Shown here one piece after another: positions 34,187-45,410 of a stretch of DNA of 64,000 nucleotides (positions are counted from its first letter, which is position 1; the number at the start of each line of letters is the position of its first letter). The notes under the pieces were generated by a model. The model was not told the DNA's origin and did not search any database. It worked only from the letters and a program-made list of their open reading frames with translations. The position numbers and the translations under genes are program-made. This DNA is from Anaspis maculata (lineage: Eukaryota; Arthropoda; Insecta; Coleoptera; Scraptiidae), in assembly GCA_949128115.1 (NCBI GenBank), contig OX421961.1, positions 103,834,363 to 103,898,362 on the forward strand, in the 5' to 3' direction.

Positions 34187-35203
34187 AGTTAATGATTTCT
34201 TATCCACAATTTCAATGGTTAGTCCGATAAATTGGACTGAAAACAACAATAGAAAAATTTGTGAAAGTGAACAGATAATTTTAGATCCAATCAGTAACAA
34301 AGTAGAAATAACACCTTGTACCTATCGATTAACACCTTTTCGATTATTTCGTCAAATCCCTTCTGAAGGCCGAAACTATTTACTCAATGGCAATTATTGG
34401 AGTCAAATCCAATCATCGTGGATTTTAATTATTAGCATTACCCTCAGGGGAAATCTTGATAGAGTATCCTCCATATCGCTTCCTGGATACCTAGTGCAGA
34501 TAGCAATCTCTATGCACATCGACTAATTTCCGCTAAGAATCGCTGACTACCTAATAATAATTAGTAGAGTAAAGAGTGGCGGCTTGAGTATAACAGGAAA
34601 GCTGTAGTAGTACGTTACTTGTCATTTAAAAAAATGATTTGAAGATATTCATCATAATGAAGGTGATACTCTAGGTGGATCCCGGAAATAACATAGCCGA
34701 CATAACATAGACAGAGAGAACATAGTTACCCGGAAAAAACAAAGTTGTAATAGACCGGAAAAAACATAAACAGGTGATGAGTTGAACTGGTCCACCCAAG
34801 AATTTCACGCTAACTCAAGATCGAAAATCTCGTAGAAAAATCAACCGATTTCAAAAAATGTAGTCATGCCGGATAGGTCATTCTTCTGGCTATAAAATGG
34901 CATGCTTAGTCACGTGGACGTTGACATTGTTAACCATTCACAGGGTGACAACAGAACGAGTGTCAAAATGGCCAATTTTCAACAGTGCACAACTCTTAGA
35001 AAAAAATCGTAGATTCTATCCCAATAAATTTTTGAAAAGCTCATACAACATCTCGAAACGGTTTTCGATTTATTCGCCCATCTGAGTTTTCAAGGGAGTT
35101 TTAAATATTCCGAATTGCTGGGAATAGAAGAGTATCGGATGGAGTTGGACCGCTGTACCTGGACCAATCCGCCTGGGCTGCCGCCCGCTCCCGACTTGAC
35201 ACG
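34187..35203. other. No recognised gene; 103-codon frame
   Basis: A 103-codon plus-strand frame (34215-34526) starts at an ATG about 205 bp after the TATA-like site at 34003. It has no signal peptide, zinc finger or other motif I recognise. Around 34690-34780 the word ccggaaaaaaca and the word acatag repeat loosely. Nothing else is delimitable. Confidence 0.3.
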
Positions 35204-36366
35204 TCGCACAGTGGAACGACCGTGGCCAAGTGGTCGGACATCGGTCTCCCATGCCAAACGTCCCGGGTTCGAATCCAGCTTTCGGCAACTTTTTTTTTCC
35301 TATATTTTCTCGGTAATGGAAATATCAATTCCACATTTTCTTGCATTTTCTCAAACACTTTGATTTCACCCATGCCCACGTCGAGTGGCTTGCGTTTATC
35401 ATCAAGTATAAAAAAGTTACAGCACGATTTATTGCCGATACAAGGTATCAGGAAAATAATCATAACTTCCAAATAGGCACGTATAGGCACGCGTTTTTTC
35501 ATTTATTTTGGAGCGTTCGGATCACCGATTGGATCCCGTTGGAGACTTTTCGCAATTGACTACCTAAGTGAAGTAATTGTCACAAATCAAGATACGCGGG
35601 ATTTGCCTCCACTTTGGAATAAGATTACTTGAGATTTCCAAGGACGATTTCTGTCCTGCTTGAATTGTTTGTTGGACCAATGTATCGGCCATCTGACTTG
35701 GCTTCCATAAATCACAAGAAACTCTACATACACCTTTTATATACATATTACATGACGGTGATGAATAAAACGGTGAAGAATTTCTGAAACTAGACCTTCT
35801 CGTAGACCTTAGTATGGATTTAAATGACCAAGCTATGTAGATTCACGTTCTATACATACGCCGATACATTGGTCCAACAAACAATTCAAGCAGAACTGAA
35901 ATCGTCTGTGGAAATCTCAAGTAAACTTATTCTAAAGTGGAGGCAAATCCCACAAATCTTGATTTGTGACACTTACTTCACTTAGGTAGTCAATTGCGGG
36001 AAGTCTCCAACGGGATCCAATCAGTGATCTATATCAGTTTGAAGAGGAGATCTTCCTCTTCAAAATAAATGAAAAAACGCGTGCCTATACGTGCCTATTT
36101 GGAAGTTATGATTATTTTCCTGATACCTTGTATCGGCAATAAATCGTGCTGTAACTTTTTTACACTTGATGACAAACGCAAGCCACTCGACGTGGGCATG
36201 GGCGAAATCAAAGTGTTTGAGAAAATGCAAGAAAATGTGGAATTGATATTTCCATTACCGAGAAAATATAGGAAAAAAAAGTTGCCGAAAGCTGGATTCG
36301 AACCCGGGACGTTTGGCATGGGAGGCCGATGTCCGACCACTTGGCCACGATCGTTCCACTGTGCGT
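35204..36366. repeat. Tail-to-tail inverted pair of tRNA-headed SINE-like units
   Basis: 35204-35690 is repeated inverted at about 35855-36366, over about 490 bp per arm, with a loop of about 165 bp. Each outer end is a tRNA-like head. The left head has A box tggccaagtgg (35223-35233) and B box ggttcgaatcc (35266-35276). The right head has the same boxes on the minus strand (36337-36347, 36294-36304). The body includes gccgatacaaggtatcagga and gttggaccaatgtatcggc. Homology starts sharply at cgcacagtgg on both outer sides. The arms are clearly over 90% alike near the heads and more diverged near the loop. It is either two SINEs inserted in opposite orientation or one foldback with tRNA-like ends. 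Confidence 0.8.
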
Positions 36367-37440
36367 CGTTGCCAAGTGCTTCTGCGGGTCTGTCAGCGAA
36401 GAGTTTTAACCCCCTTCGAGAAATATGAAATAGAACCCGTTGATGTTGCGTCGTGACCCTCGTGGGGCCGAGAAGTCAAAGGCCTGATGATGGGTCTCAG
36501 CCCACTTGGATGATGACGAGTCAAAGCCCCGGCTGATGCGTCTTAGCCCCCTGGAGAAAGTCGAGTTGGAACCCTTCGGGAACGTATTTTGGTCCCCTTG
36601 GGGGAAAGTTGAGTCAAGAACCCTCCAGGTTGAGTTTTGACGCGCCTAGAGGCCAATGAGTTGCTACTCTGAGTTGTAACCCACCTCTAGGATGTCGTGT
36701 CAAAGCCCTTGGATGTTGAGTCTTGATCCGCCTCCAGGAGTCGAGTCGGAACCCTCCGACGACGAGCTCTAACCCTTCGCCAGGTCGTTGTGCCAAGGCC
36801 CTTCCGGTGTTGAGTTTCGACCCTTCTCCAAGTCGTAGAGTTGGGATCAGTTGATGATGCGTTTCGATCCCCCTCCAGAATGCTGAGTCGCGCTCCCTCG
36901 ACGACGAGTTTAAACACACCTCGAGGATGTCGAGTTGAAACCCCTGAATGATCCAGTCCCGGCAGAAATGAGTTATCTCGTTTCGGTACCTCGTGTAGCG
37001 GAGTGATGACCTCGGCGAGCGGAGGGTAAGTCTTGGTGAGTTGGGATTGTTGTTTACGGTTGAGCTTTGTCGTGTAGAAAGTATGATGGGGCTTACGCGT
37101 GCGTTCTGAATCTGCCTGCACGTGCTGGTGTCTGCGCTACAGTCTGCCATCAGGTACAGCCACTGGCAAGCCTCGTCCTTTGTTGGATACCTTCATAGAA
37201 AGGTATTCGCGCTCTTGGGCCCTCTGACTTGGCGTTGTGACTGCGGTACTCAGAGCCTAGTGGGTTGGATCTGGAAAGTCGCGGGTGAACTTCCTTTGCG
37301 TTTCTGAAGCTCCTATAGTTATTCGGAAAATGTAAATTTTGAGAACTACGTGAAAAATCAAGTAATTGGAATAACATAGAATCGCGTTTGTATCGGGGTT
37401 CGGACCCTGCCGTAGAGTCGTAATTGTTGATCGGATTGAT
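36367..37440 (-). repeat. Unknown repeat family Y, copy 2
   Basis: The same architecture as 31500-32660. A degenerate array with gagtt and accc words, of about 50-60 bp units, covers 36400-36960. A conserved block at 36990-37225 has tgaatctgcctgca and cttgggccct. A gggttcggaccctg segment near 37397 matches copy 1 near 32595. The minus-strand frame with TTKLNRK lies in 36687-37121 (144 codons). In the core of that block most differences from copy 1 fall in third codon positions (CTT/CTC, AAT/AAC, AAG/AAA, GCT/GCC), hinting that the frame was once translated. A run of about 14 C follows at 37446. Confidence 0.6.
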
Positions 37441-37705
37441 GAACCCCCCCCCCCCCTGCCTTCCTTGAAACTAATAATTTTGTTTTAGCGCCACGACAGT
37501 TTCTGATATTTCCATGTAGAGCTTGTCCCGGGAATAAAGACGTTCTTATTCGAAACTGATGAATTCAATCCGGTACCCAACGACGCCATCATTCAGATAG
37601 GGACTTTTGCAAAAATGAATTGTTATTAGGGCTCGATCAGGTATAGTGCGGACGGCGATTATTTAGCGTTAGGGCAAAGATTATTTCGACGCCTCTCCGC
37701 ATCAG

Positions 37706-39330
37706 CTTTTTAATAAATAAATAAATAATAGGTTTATTCTCAACAGGTCGAGCCCAATTACAGAGAACTGAAAATATGTACGTTACGTTACGTTACATTT
37801 AAAACGGTACAAATGACATAAACTTAAACAATCACTTATAAAAATTAACATTCACATTTTAAAGCTTCAAGGAATTTGAAACCAAGCCTTTGAACCTCGA
37901 CCACCTCTCGTGATTAATGTCAACGTCAGGGCACTTGGAATTGTACAGCTCGCACGCTGCATGCAATGGGGAGGCTCGGAGGACGTTGGTGTTGGCTTTA
38001 GGCAGCCAAAACGTCCGGTGATAACGGGTGTGGAGTCTCGGAACCGCGAAGCAGATCTGCCCAAGAAGATAGCTGTCGTCGACGTAGCCATGGCACAACC
38101 CGTGAAGAAGCATGAGCGAAGCCACCTCCCTTCTGTGTGCAAGGGAATCAACATCAAACCTCCGAAGGAGGACCCCTTGAGGGATACCCCTGGGAGGGTA
38201 GTACCCGTCCAGCGTCCTGCTCACGAACTTGAGGAACTTCCTCTGTAATTTTTCGACTTGCAGTTTCAGTCCCTCTTGTTGAGGATTCCAAATCAGACTT
38301 CCATACTCCAACTTCGGACGTACTATGGAGTTGAAGAGTGCCAGGAGAACGGTTCCATCCCTAAATTCGGAGCAGTTGCGAGCAATGTAGCCCATCGTCC
38401 TGGATGCTGAGTTCACCATTGAAGATATATGTCTATCAAATTTAAGTGTCGGTTGAAAGGTGATCCCAAGGTCCCGACATTCTGTACCCCGTTCCAGAAC
38501 CGCTCCAGACAGAATATAAGGGTATTCATAGATGACTTCACATCGAGAGAAGCTGGTTATTTTGCATTTCTTGGTGTTGAACTGGAGATTGTTTACGGTA
38601 CACCATGAAGAGAGGACGTCGAGGTCTCCCTGAAGCAGGATGCAGTCATCTGGGCGACGTACATCCCTATAGATCTTGAGGTCATCCGCAAACAACAAGA
38701 CTTTACTCGAAATACCCTTGGTGATGTCGTTGATAAAGATGGTAAACATTCTCGGAGACAGGTTCGTTCCTTGGGGGACGCCACTCGTTGCCATGTAGTT
38801 CCGAGAGCGATGGCCGTGAATCTCAACAAACTGCTCCCTGTTCGCAAGGTAGGACTTGAAGAAGCTTACCAATCTGTGATGGAAGCCGAAAGTACTCAAT
38901 TTGTTCAGCAGGATTGTATGGTCCACTCTGTCGAAGGCCTTCGCAAAATCGGTGTAAATGATGTCCGTCTGTCCTCTGCTGTCCAGTGACGTAGCCACAT
39001 CGTGGGTGACCGTAGCCAGATTAGTTGTCGTCGATCTACCGCCGACAAACCCATGCTGGCTCCATTGCAATCGGCGAGCAACAACGCCGGCCATCGATCT
39101 ATCAATGCAGATCTCGAAGACCTTGGCCAGTGAGGAGATCATGGATATGGGACGATAGTTCTCAACAACAGTGTCATTTCCCGACTTCAAGACTGGGCAT
39201 ATTCTAGCCAATTTCCAACGAGAAGGGAAGGTGGAGGTCTTCAGTGCAGTGTCTTCTTTTCGGCGAACACCTGTAGAGTCAATTACCTGCGTTTTGTTTC
39301 TACTGACTGCGGTCTTCTCTCACAAACTGC
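37706..39330 (-). mobile_element. 5'-truncated non-LTR retrotransposon
   Basis: The element reads on the minus strand. It lacks ORF1 and the endonuclease and opens about 40 codons before the RT frame's first listed codon, after a TGA near 39328. After the RT frame comes a short 3' UTR of about 150 bp containing (CGTTA)n near 37785, then AATAAA (about 37730) and an (ATTT/TAAA)n tail at 37708-37735. A simple-repeat tail with 5' truncation is typical of target-primed insertion. Family Y copy 2 ends about 270 bp to the left. Confidence 0.82.
37859..39211 (-). CDS. Non-LTR reverse transcriptase domain (partial ORF2)
   Basis: A frame of 450 codons with no stop. It copies element RNA into DNA at a nicked target. 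Conserved RT blocks are present in order: RPISMISSLAKVFE (20-33), HGFVGGRSTTTNL (53-65), YTDFAKAFDRVDH with catalytic D88 (86-98), SGVPQGTNLSPRMF (143-156), and FADD with the catalytic D pair (174-177). A thumb and C-terminal region follows (LEYGSLIWNP). The listed first codon is TTG inside the sequence RWKLARI. The frame really continues upstream through about 39 more codons to a stop near 39328, so this is a fragment without its own start. The order resembles the Jockey/CR1-like group, but I cannot fix the clade. FADD instead of YADD is common. The missing endonuclease means it cannot move alone. Confidence 0.88.
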   Translation of the reverse strand: MARICPVLKSGNDTVVENYRPISMISSLAKVFEICIDRSMAGVVARRLQWSQHGFVGGRSTTTNLATVTHDVATSLDSRGQTDIIYTDFAKAFDRVDHTILLNKLSTFGFHHRLVSFFKSYLANREQFVEIHGHRSRNYMATSGVPQGTNLSPRMFTIFINDITKGISSKVLLFADDLKIYRDVRRPDDCILLQGDLDVLSSWCTVNNLQFNTKKCKITSFSRCEVIYEYPYILSGAVLERGTECRDLGITFQPTLKFDRHISSMVNSASRTMGYIARNCSEFRDGTVLLALFNSIVRPKLEYGSLIWNPQQEGLKLQVEKLQRKFLKFVSRTLDGYYPPRGIPQGVLLRRFDVDSLAHRREVASLMLLHGLCHGYVDDSYLLGQICFAVPRLHTRYHRTFWLPKANTNVLRASPLHAACELYNSKCPDVDINHERWSRFKGLVSNSLKL

Positions 39331-40178
39331 TAAGCCACAAAAAACTAGCGCGTATACGGGGCGTGCTCAAAACGCTCCACAGTAAATTTGTACCTTGACT
39401 CAAGTAATTGTTTCGCGTACACCTTCGGTTTGGAAGTTTTTGGAAAGGGGAAATCAGGTGTAGCATTCCCGGTTATAGGCACTCGCGACCACGGGAATCT
39501 TTCTGAGCGTTGGGGGCAATTTGACAAAACAGGTTTAGAACCTCCACAAAGGCCAGCCATATCCAATCCCTTCCAAACGGGCAAAAGAGAACCACAGGAC
39601 AAAAAAAAGCGTTAGCCTTTGGAAAGAGGCTCCACAAAAAGGGGGCCACCGCATACACCGGCCCACAAATCTTAGACTGCATTCCTGGTCGAAGTCACTC
39701 TTCCCTTTTTAGTGTCTATATAGAAGTTGGGCCTAACCCTAACACTAACATAAATGTTGGATCTGACTGAACCACAAAAAGAACTTTGAACCGCGAAAAC
39801 CAGTCAGAATTAAATGTCGGTCAAGGTGTAGAATCGGGTGTTCGTCGGAGGGTTGGGGTGTTGGGACGTATGAAATAATTAGGGGAAACTTATCTCTTTG
39901 GGAATAGCTTAGACATTCAAGATGATGATAGGAATGATTGGGGCAAATTTGTTGCTTTTATCACAATTTGCAGTATCATTTCGTGAACCGCTAACACTAC
40001 AGTAGACAAGCATGTTGCCCTCTCCTCAAAGCGACTCATCGCGCTCTCACTCGAGATAGGTATCATCATACATGCAATGTATTAAAATGATGAGTGATAC
40101 AAATTTCACAGCATTTCTATAAAATACAAAGCATCAACATTTTATTCAAATAATATAAACAAGTTTTCTTCAACAACT
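39331..40178. other. No recognised gene
   Basis: Overlapping chance frames of up to 85 codons (39345-39602 minus). There are no repeat borders. The stretch separates the non-LTR element from the Tc1-type fragment. Confidence 0.35.
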
Positions 40179-40470
40179 TCAATATTTGGCAGGGTCCCTT
40201 TTTGCTAGATGTAGTGCTGCAGCTCGTCGAGACATCGATTCCACCAAGTTGGCGAGGAAGTCCATTTCCATCTATCCTGAATCGCTGTCGCCAAATCATT
40301 CAAGTTTTCCATTCGTCCGTCTTTCTATTACAGTTTCAGTTTCATTCTGTTCCATACATGCTCAGTCACATTCATGTCTGGAGACGGAGGTGGCCTAATT
40401 CTCCCAATATCGTGATTTCTAAAAAAGTCGTTTACAACCCTGCCACGATGTGGGCGGATAATAGATAATA
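40179..40470 (-). pseudogene. Tc1/mariner-type transposase C-terminal fragment
   Basis: The minus strand reads RPHRGRVVNDFFRNHDIGRI, then PPPSPDMNVTEHVWNRMK. This matches the end of the Tc1-type DDE domain: a (DNARPH)VARVV-like helix, then SPDLNPIEHLW, where D and E belong to the catalytic triad. After a frameshift near 40260, LANLVESMSRRAAAL and a stop at 40179-40181 form the usual C-terminus. The residues before RPH (expected D-N-A) have decayed, and the N-terminal DNA-binding half is absent. The flanks show no TIR. Confidence 0.82.
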
Positions 40471-41340
40471 TCATCATCATTATGAAGAAGTTTCTGCCGA
40501 TGTTTCAGGCTTAAGGCTGTATTCTCAGCAGGCCAGAACTATCTTGAGGATATCTCCCTCAAAAATGGAGATTAAAACTGAATTTTTAATGTACGGTGTA
40601 CTGAGTGTTTTACAAAATTGAGTACAAAGCGTTTTTCAATTATATGAAAAAAGTATTTTTATCTTTTTTGTTGACAGCTTTTTTCAAAAAACGGCCCTGT
40701 ACTCAATTTTCTACGTCTCTTAAAATTATAAACTAGTTGATAAATTTGTCTGTCAAAAAATGTCCCAGTAATCCTTTAGAAACTTTTCTAGTGTTTTAGG
40801 GCTATTGAGCTCCTAAAAAAAAAATATGGGGTAATCCAAACAGAAACAAGGTGAACAAACATTCAATGGCATCCCATCAAAATCTCTATATCTCTTCATT
40901 TTTAGTTTTGAGGGAGAAGTATTGATACCCTGCGCATATAGCTTTAAGGGATCACGATATTCTTCAAAAACCATTCTTCATACCTCTCACAATTCATTCT
41001 CTCAGTTACACTTAGAACTATCAATTCACTCTTTACATTTATTTCGATTCCACTCCCCCCAACCCCAACATTCACACCATTATTGTTTAGTAATTTTGCA
41101 TTATTGCATTGCTTCCTGTATCACCCTGCAGAAACTTTACCTCAAGTTTCTTGATATTTGGTGTCATAGAATAGACAAGGAAAGGATTGAGCTAACTAAC
41201 TCAGCAAACAGAAGGAATCGCCCGAAAAATCTATAAATTTTTCTTACGATCGATACGTTTTTTGAAACCAAACGAACCTGACCGCATGTTTCGAAGAAAG
41301 AAACACATTATTGTTAACGCATACTTTGATTCAGAAGCGT
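40471..41340. other. No recognised gene
   Basis: AT-rich. The longest frame is 104 codons at 40922-41236, of low-complexity composition. No repeat borders are seen. Confidence 0.35.
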
Positions 41341-42040
41341 GGAACCTGTGGTCGGGTGGTCAGCGCGTCTGACTGCCATGCCAGGAGTCGGGAGCTCAAT
41401 TTTCACAGGGGCGCTCGGACTTTTGTCTCTAAAACAAGCATTTATTTGGAATTCTTGCTCAAGAATGGCATTTCCTAGCATAAAAAAATGCTGAAACAAA
41501 CTGCGAATTAGCTGCAGAGCGAAAGAGAAACAGATAGATTCTTGTGGCGTGAGTTTCTGCCAAATTTGAGCAGCTAAAAATGTAACAAAAAAATGAGTAA
41601 GTAATTCAAATCTGGTGGTAAGAGAATGAGGGACTTTTTTTGAGAAAAATATAAAAATTTTGGAAAAAAAAACAGTTTTTCGAGTTTTTAAATTTTTGAA
41701 TATTTATTAATTTTCATCCTAGATTTTAGATCAATCTTCTTTTTTTCAAGTCTCTTACTCCACTGGTTCTTATGAAACTCACGTTTAAAGAAAAAACACT
41801 AGGAAATGCCGTCCTTAACGCAAGGCGCGCATGCAATGTATGTCGCGTAGAATATAAAACGTGAACGATGGTGCCGACCCTATGCGTATTAGTGGTCGGT
41901 CAAAATCCTTACCCTGTGTTGGAATACACAGGAGTTCGATAAAAAAATTTGTATAGTGCATGCATCAGGTAAGCATTCACCGGCGTCGTTGTTAGGCCTT
42001 CCTGCTAAATAGGTCGACGTTGAGTGAACGAAAAAAAAAT
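41341..42040 (+). mobile_element. tRNA-derived SINE, copy 3, split by a MITE
   Basis: The head at 41341-41410 has ctgtggtcgggtggtcagcg and gactgccat words like copy 2, but its B box is decayed (gggagctcaat). After tttggaattcttgctc the sequence is interrupted by 41461-41816. It then resumes with gcgcatgcaatgtatg, ggtgccgaccctatgcg, gcattcaccggcgtcg and an A tail ending at 42040. It is older than the MITE. Confidence 0.75.
41461..41816. mobile_element. MITE inserted in SINE copy 3
   Basis: aagaatggcatttcctag at the left and ctaggaaatgccgtcctt at the right are inverted with 16 of 18 positions matching. The insertion is inferred independently because it splits the SINE body. Length is 356 bp, AT-rich, with no frame. 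The target duplication is unclear. Confidence 0.68.
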
Positions 42041-42147
42041 AGGAATAACTAACAATATGTACAAAATCAATTTTGAATGCAAATTTCAAGTTTCCGTAGA
42101 CTTCCTTTTTTTAAGCTACCACGTAGCGCTCATGTCACGTCAGTTTA

Positions 42148-44310
42148 GTGGCGGGGTTAACGGCCAAAAATGGAATGATCTGTGCATTTTGTGATCAAAG
42201 CATGAAATTTGGCATACGTGTTCAGAAGACCCTCCTTTGCAATTCCAGATGTGGCGCCACGCAAGATTTTGCACCAGAGGCACTGTATTGCGGTTAATAT
42301 ACCCGCTAGGGGTAAATTCTGCAAAAATGGTTCCTGGCCGGTCTCTGGTACCGCAGTCGGTATTTTTTAGTTCTGTTCAGCTAAAACTACATGAAGAAAT
42401 GAGTGAAGAGTGCATTTTCACAGGCAAAGTTCCAAATGCTGCCTTTATACGTTGTTTTAATACATTTTTAAGGCCAACTTTGTTTTAGTACAGGAAACAT
42501 GGTAAAAAAATTGCCAAAACCTCGGCAAAAATATGAACGTCCTGAAAATTTTATATTCTGTTCAGAATTAAGTGCCCCACTACATATCTGAAATTGCCAA
42601 GAATCGCACCCCGAGGCTTCGAGTTATTGGAGGGGGGGTAAAAAATTGCAACTCAAAATTGAAGGTGTAGAACCCGATGGAACCCGTCAATCCAATGGAT
42701 GCAAATACATCGTATTTCGACGTATCACATCCCGTTGATACAATTTTGGCACAAAAAGTGTTGATCATTGTTGAAGGGGGGTCGCGGGGGAGAGCGTAGC
42801 TCGGCTGGGTGGCTCTTTTTCTTCCTGGGCCATGAAGAATCGATCACGACAAGATTGGTATCTTTTCCAACTAAATTCAATGTCCTGAACTTGAATCCGA
42901 TGTATAAATTTGAACAAAAACAAGTTCAAACAAGTTAACTTGAGAAAACCTGTTTTTTCTTTGACAATTTTCACAAAACTTTTTTTTACTGTTAGAGGCA
43001 TTCATCTTCGAAAATATTCCAGAAGCTATTAGATTGAACTGTATTCTTTACGAAAATCATCCATTCGATTTGTAACTTTGTTTTTCGAGATAGAAAAAAT
43101 TGATTTGAACTTTAGTCGGCACAGCCCGTCGTCTACTACTGACCAGAACACTACACCATGCATCTTTAAATGAAAATAGCCCAAACTATCTGAAAAATTA
43201 TAACTCATCATTGAAAGTTCGAGGATCTGTGCAGAACTGAATTCCCTATAACATAAACAAAATCGTCATAAATCGCAATGCAGGGTATTGAGTTATTACT
43301 TGAAGGCGCATGCTGTAATGTTCTGGTCATTAGTAGACGCCGGGCAGTGCCGACTAAAGTTCAAATCGGTTTTTTCTATGTCGGAAAACAAAATTACAGA
43401 TCGAATGGATGATTTTCGTTAAGAATACAGTTCAATCTAATGGCCTCTGAAATATTTTCATAGATAAATACCTCTAACAGTAAAGAAAAGTTTCGTGAAA
43501 ATTGTCGAAGAAAAAACAGGTTTTCTCAAGTTAACTTGTTCGAACTTGTTTTTATCCAAATTTACACATCGGATTCAAGTTCAGGACATTGAATTTAGTC
43601 GGAAAAGATACCAATCTTGTCGTGATCGATCCTTCATGGCCCAGGAAGAAAAAGAGCCACCCAGCCGAGTTTCGCCCTTCCCCACGACCTTCCTTCAACA
43701 ATGATCGACACTTTTTGTGCCAAAATTGTATCAACTGGTTGTGATGCGTCGAACTACGACGTATTTGCATCCATTGGATTGACGGGTTCCATCGGGTTCC
43801 ATACCTTACATTTTGAGTTGCAATTTTTTACCCCCCCTCCAATAACTCGAAGCCTCGGGGTGCGAGTTTTGGCAATTTTGGATATGTAGTAGGGCACATA
43901 ATTCTGGACAGAATATTAAATTTTCAGGACGTTTATATCTCTGCCGAGGTATTGGCAATTTTTTTACCATGTTTCCTGTACTTAAACAAAGTTGGCCTTG
44001 AAATGTATTGAAACAACGTATAAAGGCAGCATTTGGAACTTTGCTTGTGAAAATGTACTCCTCACTCATTTCTACATGTAGTTTTAACTAAACAGAACTA
44101 AAATATACCGACTGCGGTACAAGAGACCGGCCCGGAATTATTTTTACAGAATTTACCCCTAGCAGGTATGTTAACCGCAATACAGTGCCTCTGACGTGAA
44201 ATCTCGCGTGGCGCCACATCTGGAATTGCGAAGGAGGGTCTTCTGAACAAGTATGCCAAATTTCATGCTTTGATCACAAAATGCACGGACCATTCCGCTA
44301 ACCCCCCCAC
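42148..44310. mobile_element. 2.16-kb foldback, almost a complete palindrome
   Basis: The arms are about 1.03 kb (42148-43180 and about 43285-44310) around a loop of about 100 bp at 43185-43280. The ends are gtggcggggttaacgg and ccgctaacccccccac, with TA immediately outside on both sides (42146-42147, 44311-44312). Matched inner blocks include tgtgatcaaagcatgaaatt, gaggcttcgagttattggag and tggtatcttttccaactaaa, each with its inverse. Mirror-image pairs of frames (69-96 codons) arise from the symmetry and are not genes. The arms differ by perhaps 5-10%. No transposase is seen. Confidence 0.88.
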
Positions 44311-44563
44311 TAGTTATTGTTCTGTCTGGTATACCCCGAATAGCAGTCCAGTTAAAGTAGAGGTCCATCACTAGGTTCAACACTGAATCGCTTTCAACTT
44401 GGCGCTTACATCAATATATTCAATACGGTCTTTCCAACACCACATGAAACCCAATGTTAGAAGATCTACTTTTGCAGGAGCAAGGGATAAAAATAATTTT
44501 TTACACGACCGGGTGTAAAGTGAGCCTTTTTACCCTCATTTTCAGGCGTAAAGTGGCTCATTT

Positions 44564-44604
44564 AGCCCGAGGGCGTAAAATTTTTACTTTTACGCCCTCG
44601 GGCT
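44564..44604. repeat. Hairpin of 17-bp perfect arms
   Basis: agcccgagggcgtaaaa (44564-44580) faces ttttacgccctcgggct (44588-44604) across a 7-base loop. A related GC-rich palindrome, agcgtaaagc..tttaggccc facing gggcctaaa..gctttacgct, lies at 49107-49202 on the other side of the hAT. The two may be parts of one older element that the hAT entered. Confidence 0.7.
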
Positions 44605-44809
44605 TTGGTTTTTTAAGCGTCAAAAAACAAATGCTTGTAATTATTATTAAATGTCACAAACTAATAAATTTGTTGAAATGCACAGCTCAGAGGCATTTGG
44701 GACACCCCCAAAGGCGGGGAAGGGTGTATGGTTTCACTTATTAAGCTTCTCGTTGAATTGTTTGCTTTGAAAATACACATATTCGAAACTCCAAAAGTGA
44801 GGTTATGTG

Positions 44810-44831
44810 CGTTGACGCAGTGTTGCCAGAT
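44810..44831. repeat. hAT left target duplication and TIR
   Basis: The 8-bp cgttgacg at 44810-44817 is followed by the 14-bp TIR cagtgttgccagat (44818-44831). Both have perfect partners at 48459-48480. Inside, CCCTAG/CTAGGGA words recur at about 44845, 44871 and 44900, probably transposase-binding repeats. Confidence 0.93.
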
Positions 44832-45287
44832 CAGGGAATTTTTCCCTAGTTCTAGGTACTTTTTGTTCATCTAGGGAAAAAGGGATTTTTTTTAAATTTC
44901 TAGGGATTTTCTACCCTTTTGTCTGAATCTGCATTTTTCTCAATTCTCAACCTTCTTTTTTCAAATTTCAATAAATTTTCAAGTACAGTTGAAATTATGG
45001 TGTTGGGATGAAAAATAGGATTATTCATCTTCTGGGTATATTTTAAAATCACAAAAAAGTGATGGAAAAAATACAGCTAGTGCTCTCTTTTAGCGATTTG
45101 GCGAACGGCTTGCTTGCTGAGAGTTGCGACCTGCGCTTCGCTTCCCAGATTTTAGCAGGTCACGACTGCCGCGTCCCACTTTTTCCGCACCCCTTCGCCC
45201 CTCCCTTCCCCTTCCAGTTGGCCCAACCGCTCACGGTCGATCCAGAGATCGATCTCGTTCCCACTCGTTTCTTGTTATCTTGTTTCG

Positions 45288-45352
45288 TATAAATAATGTA
45301 AGTATTGAGTACATCTTTTAATTTTAAAACGATTAATAAAGGCCGATTTCAG
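45288..45352 (+). promoter_or_regulatory. TATA box and candidate leader intron of the hAT transposase
   Basis: tataaata at 45288-45295 sits about 120 bp before the ATG. Overlapping it, gtaagt (45298-45303) and gatttcag (45345-45352) would define a 55-nt intron in the leader. The two readings compete: if the TATA box is used, transcription starts about 25-30 bp downstream, inside the proposed intron. Confidence 0.45.
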
Positions 45353-45410
45353 TGTTTACATTAGTTGCTGTCCTGTTTGAGTTGGGCAATATATTTCGTA
45401 AACCACTACC

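Noticed and set aside
33886..34526. Confident LTR plus gag call
   Set aside because: Only the start word and a TATA box fit; no second LTR, primer-binding site or target duplication was seen.
37867..39207. Additional frames overlapping the RT region
   Set aside because: They are other-frame shadows of the 450-codon RT frame.
42237..44069. Paired frames of 60-96 codons as duplicated genes
   Set aside because: They are mirror images produced by the 2.16-kb palindrome and match no protein family.
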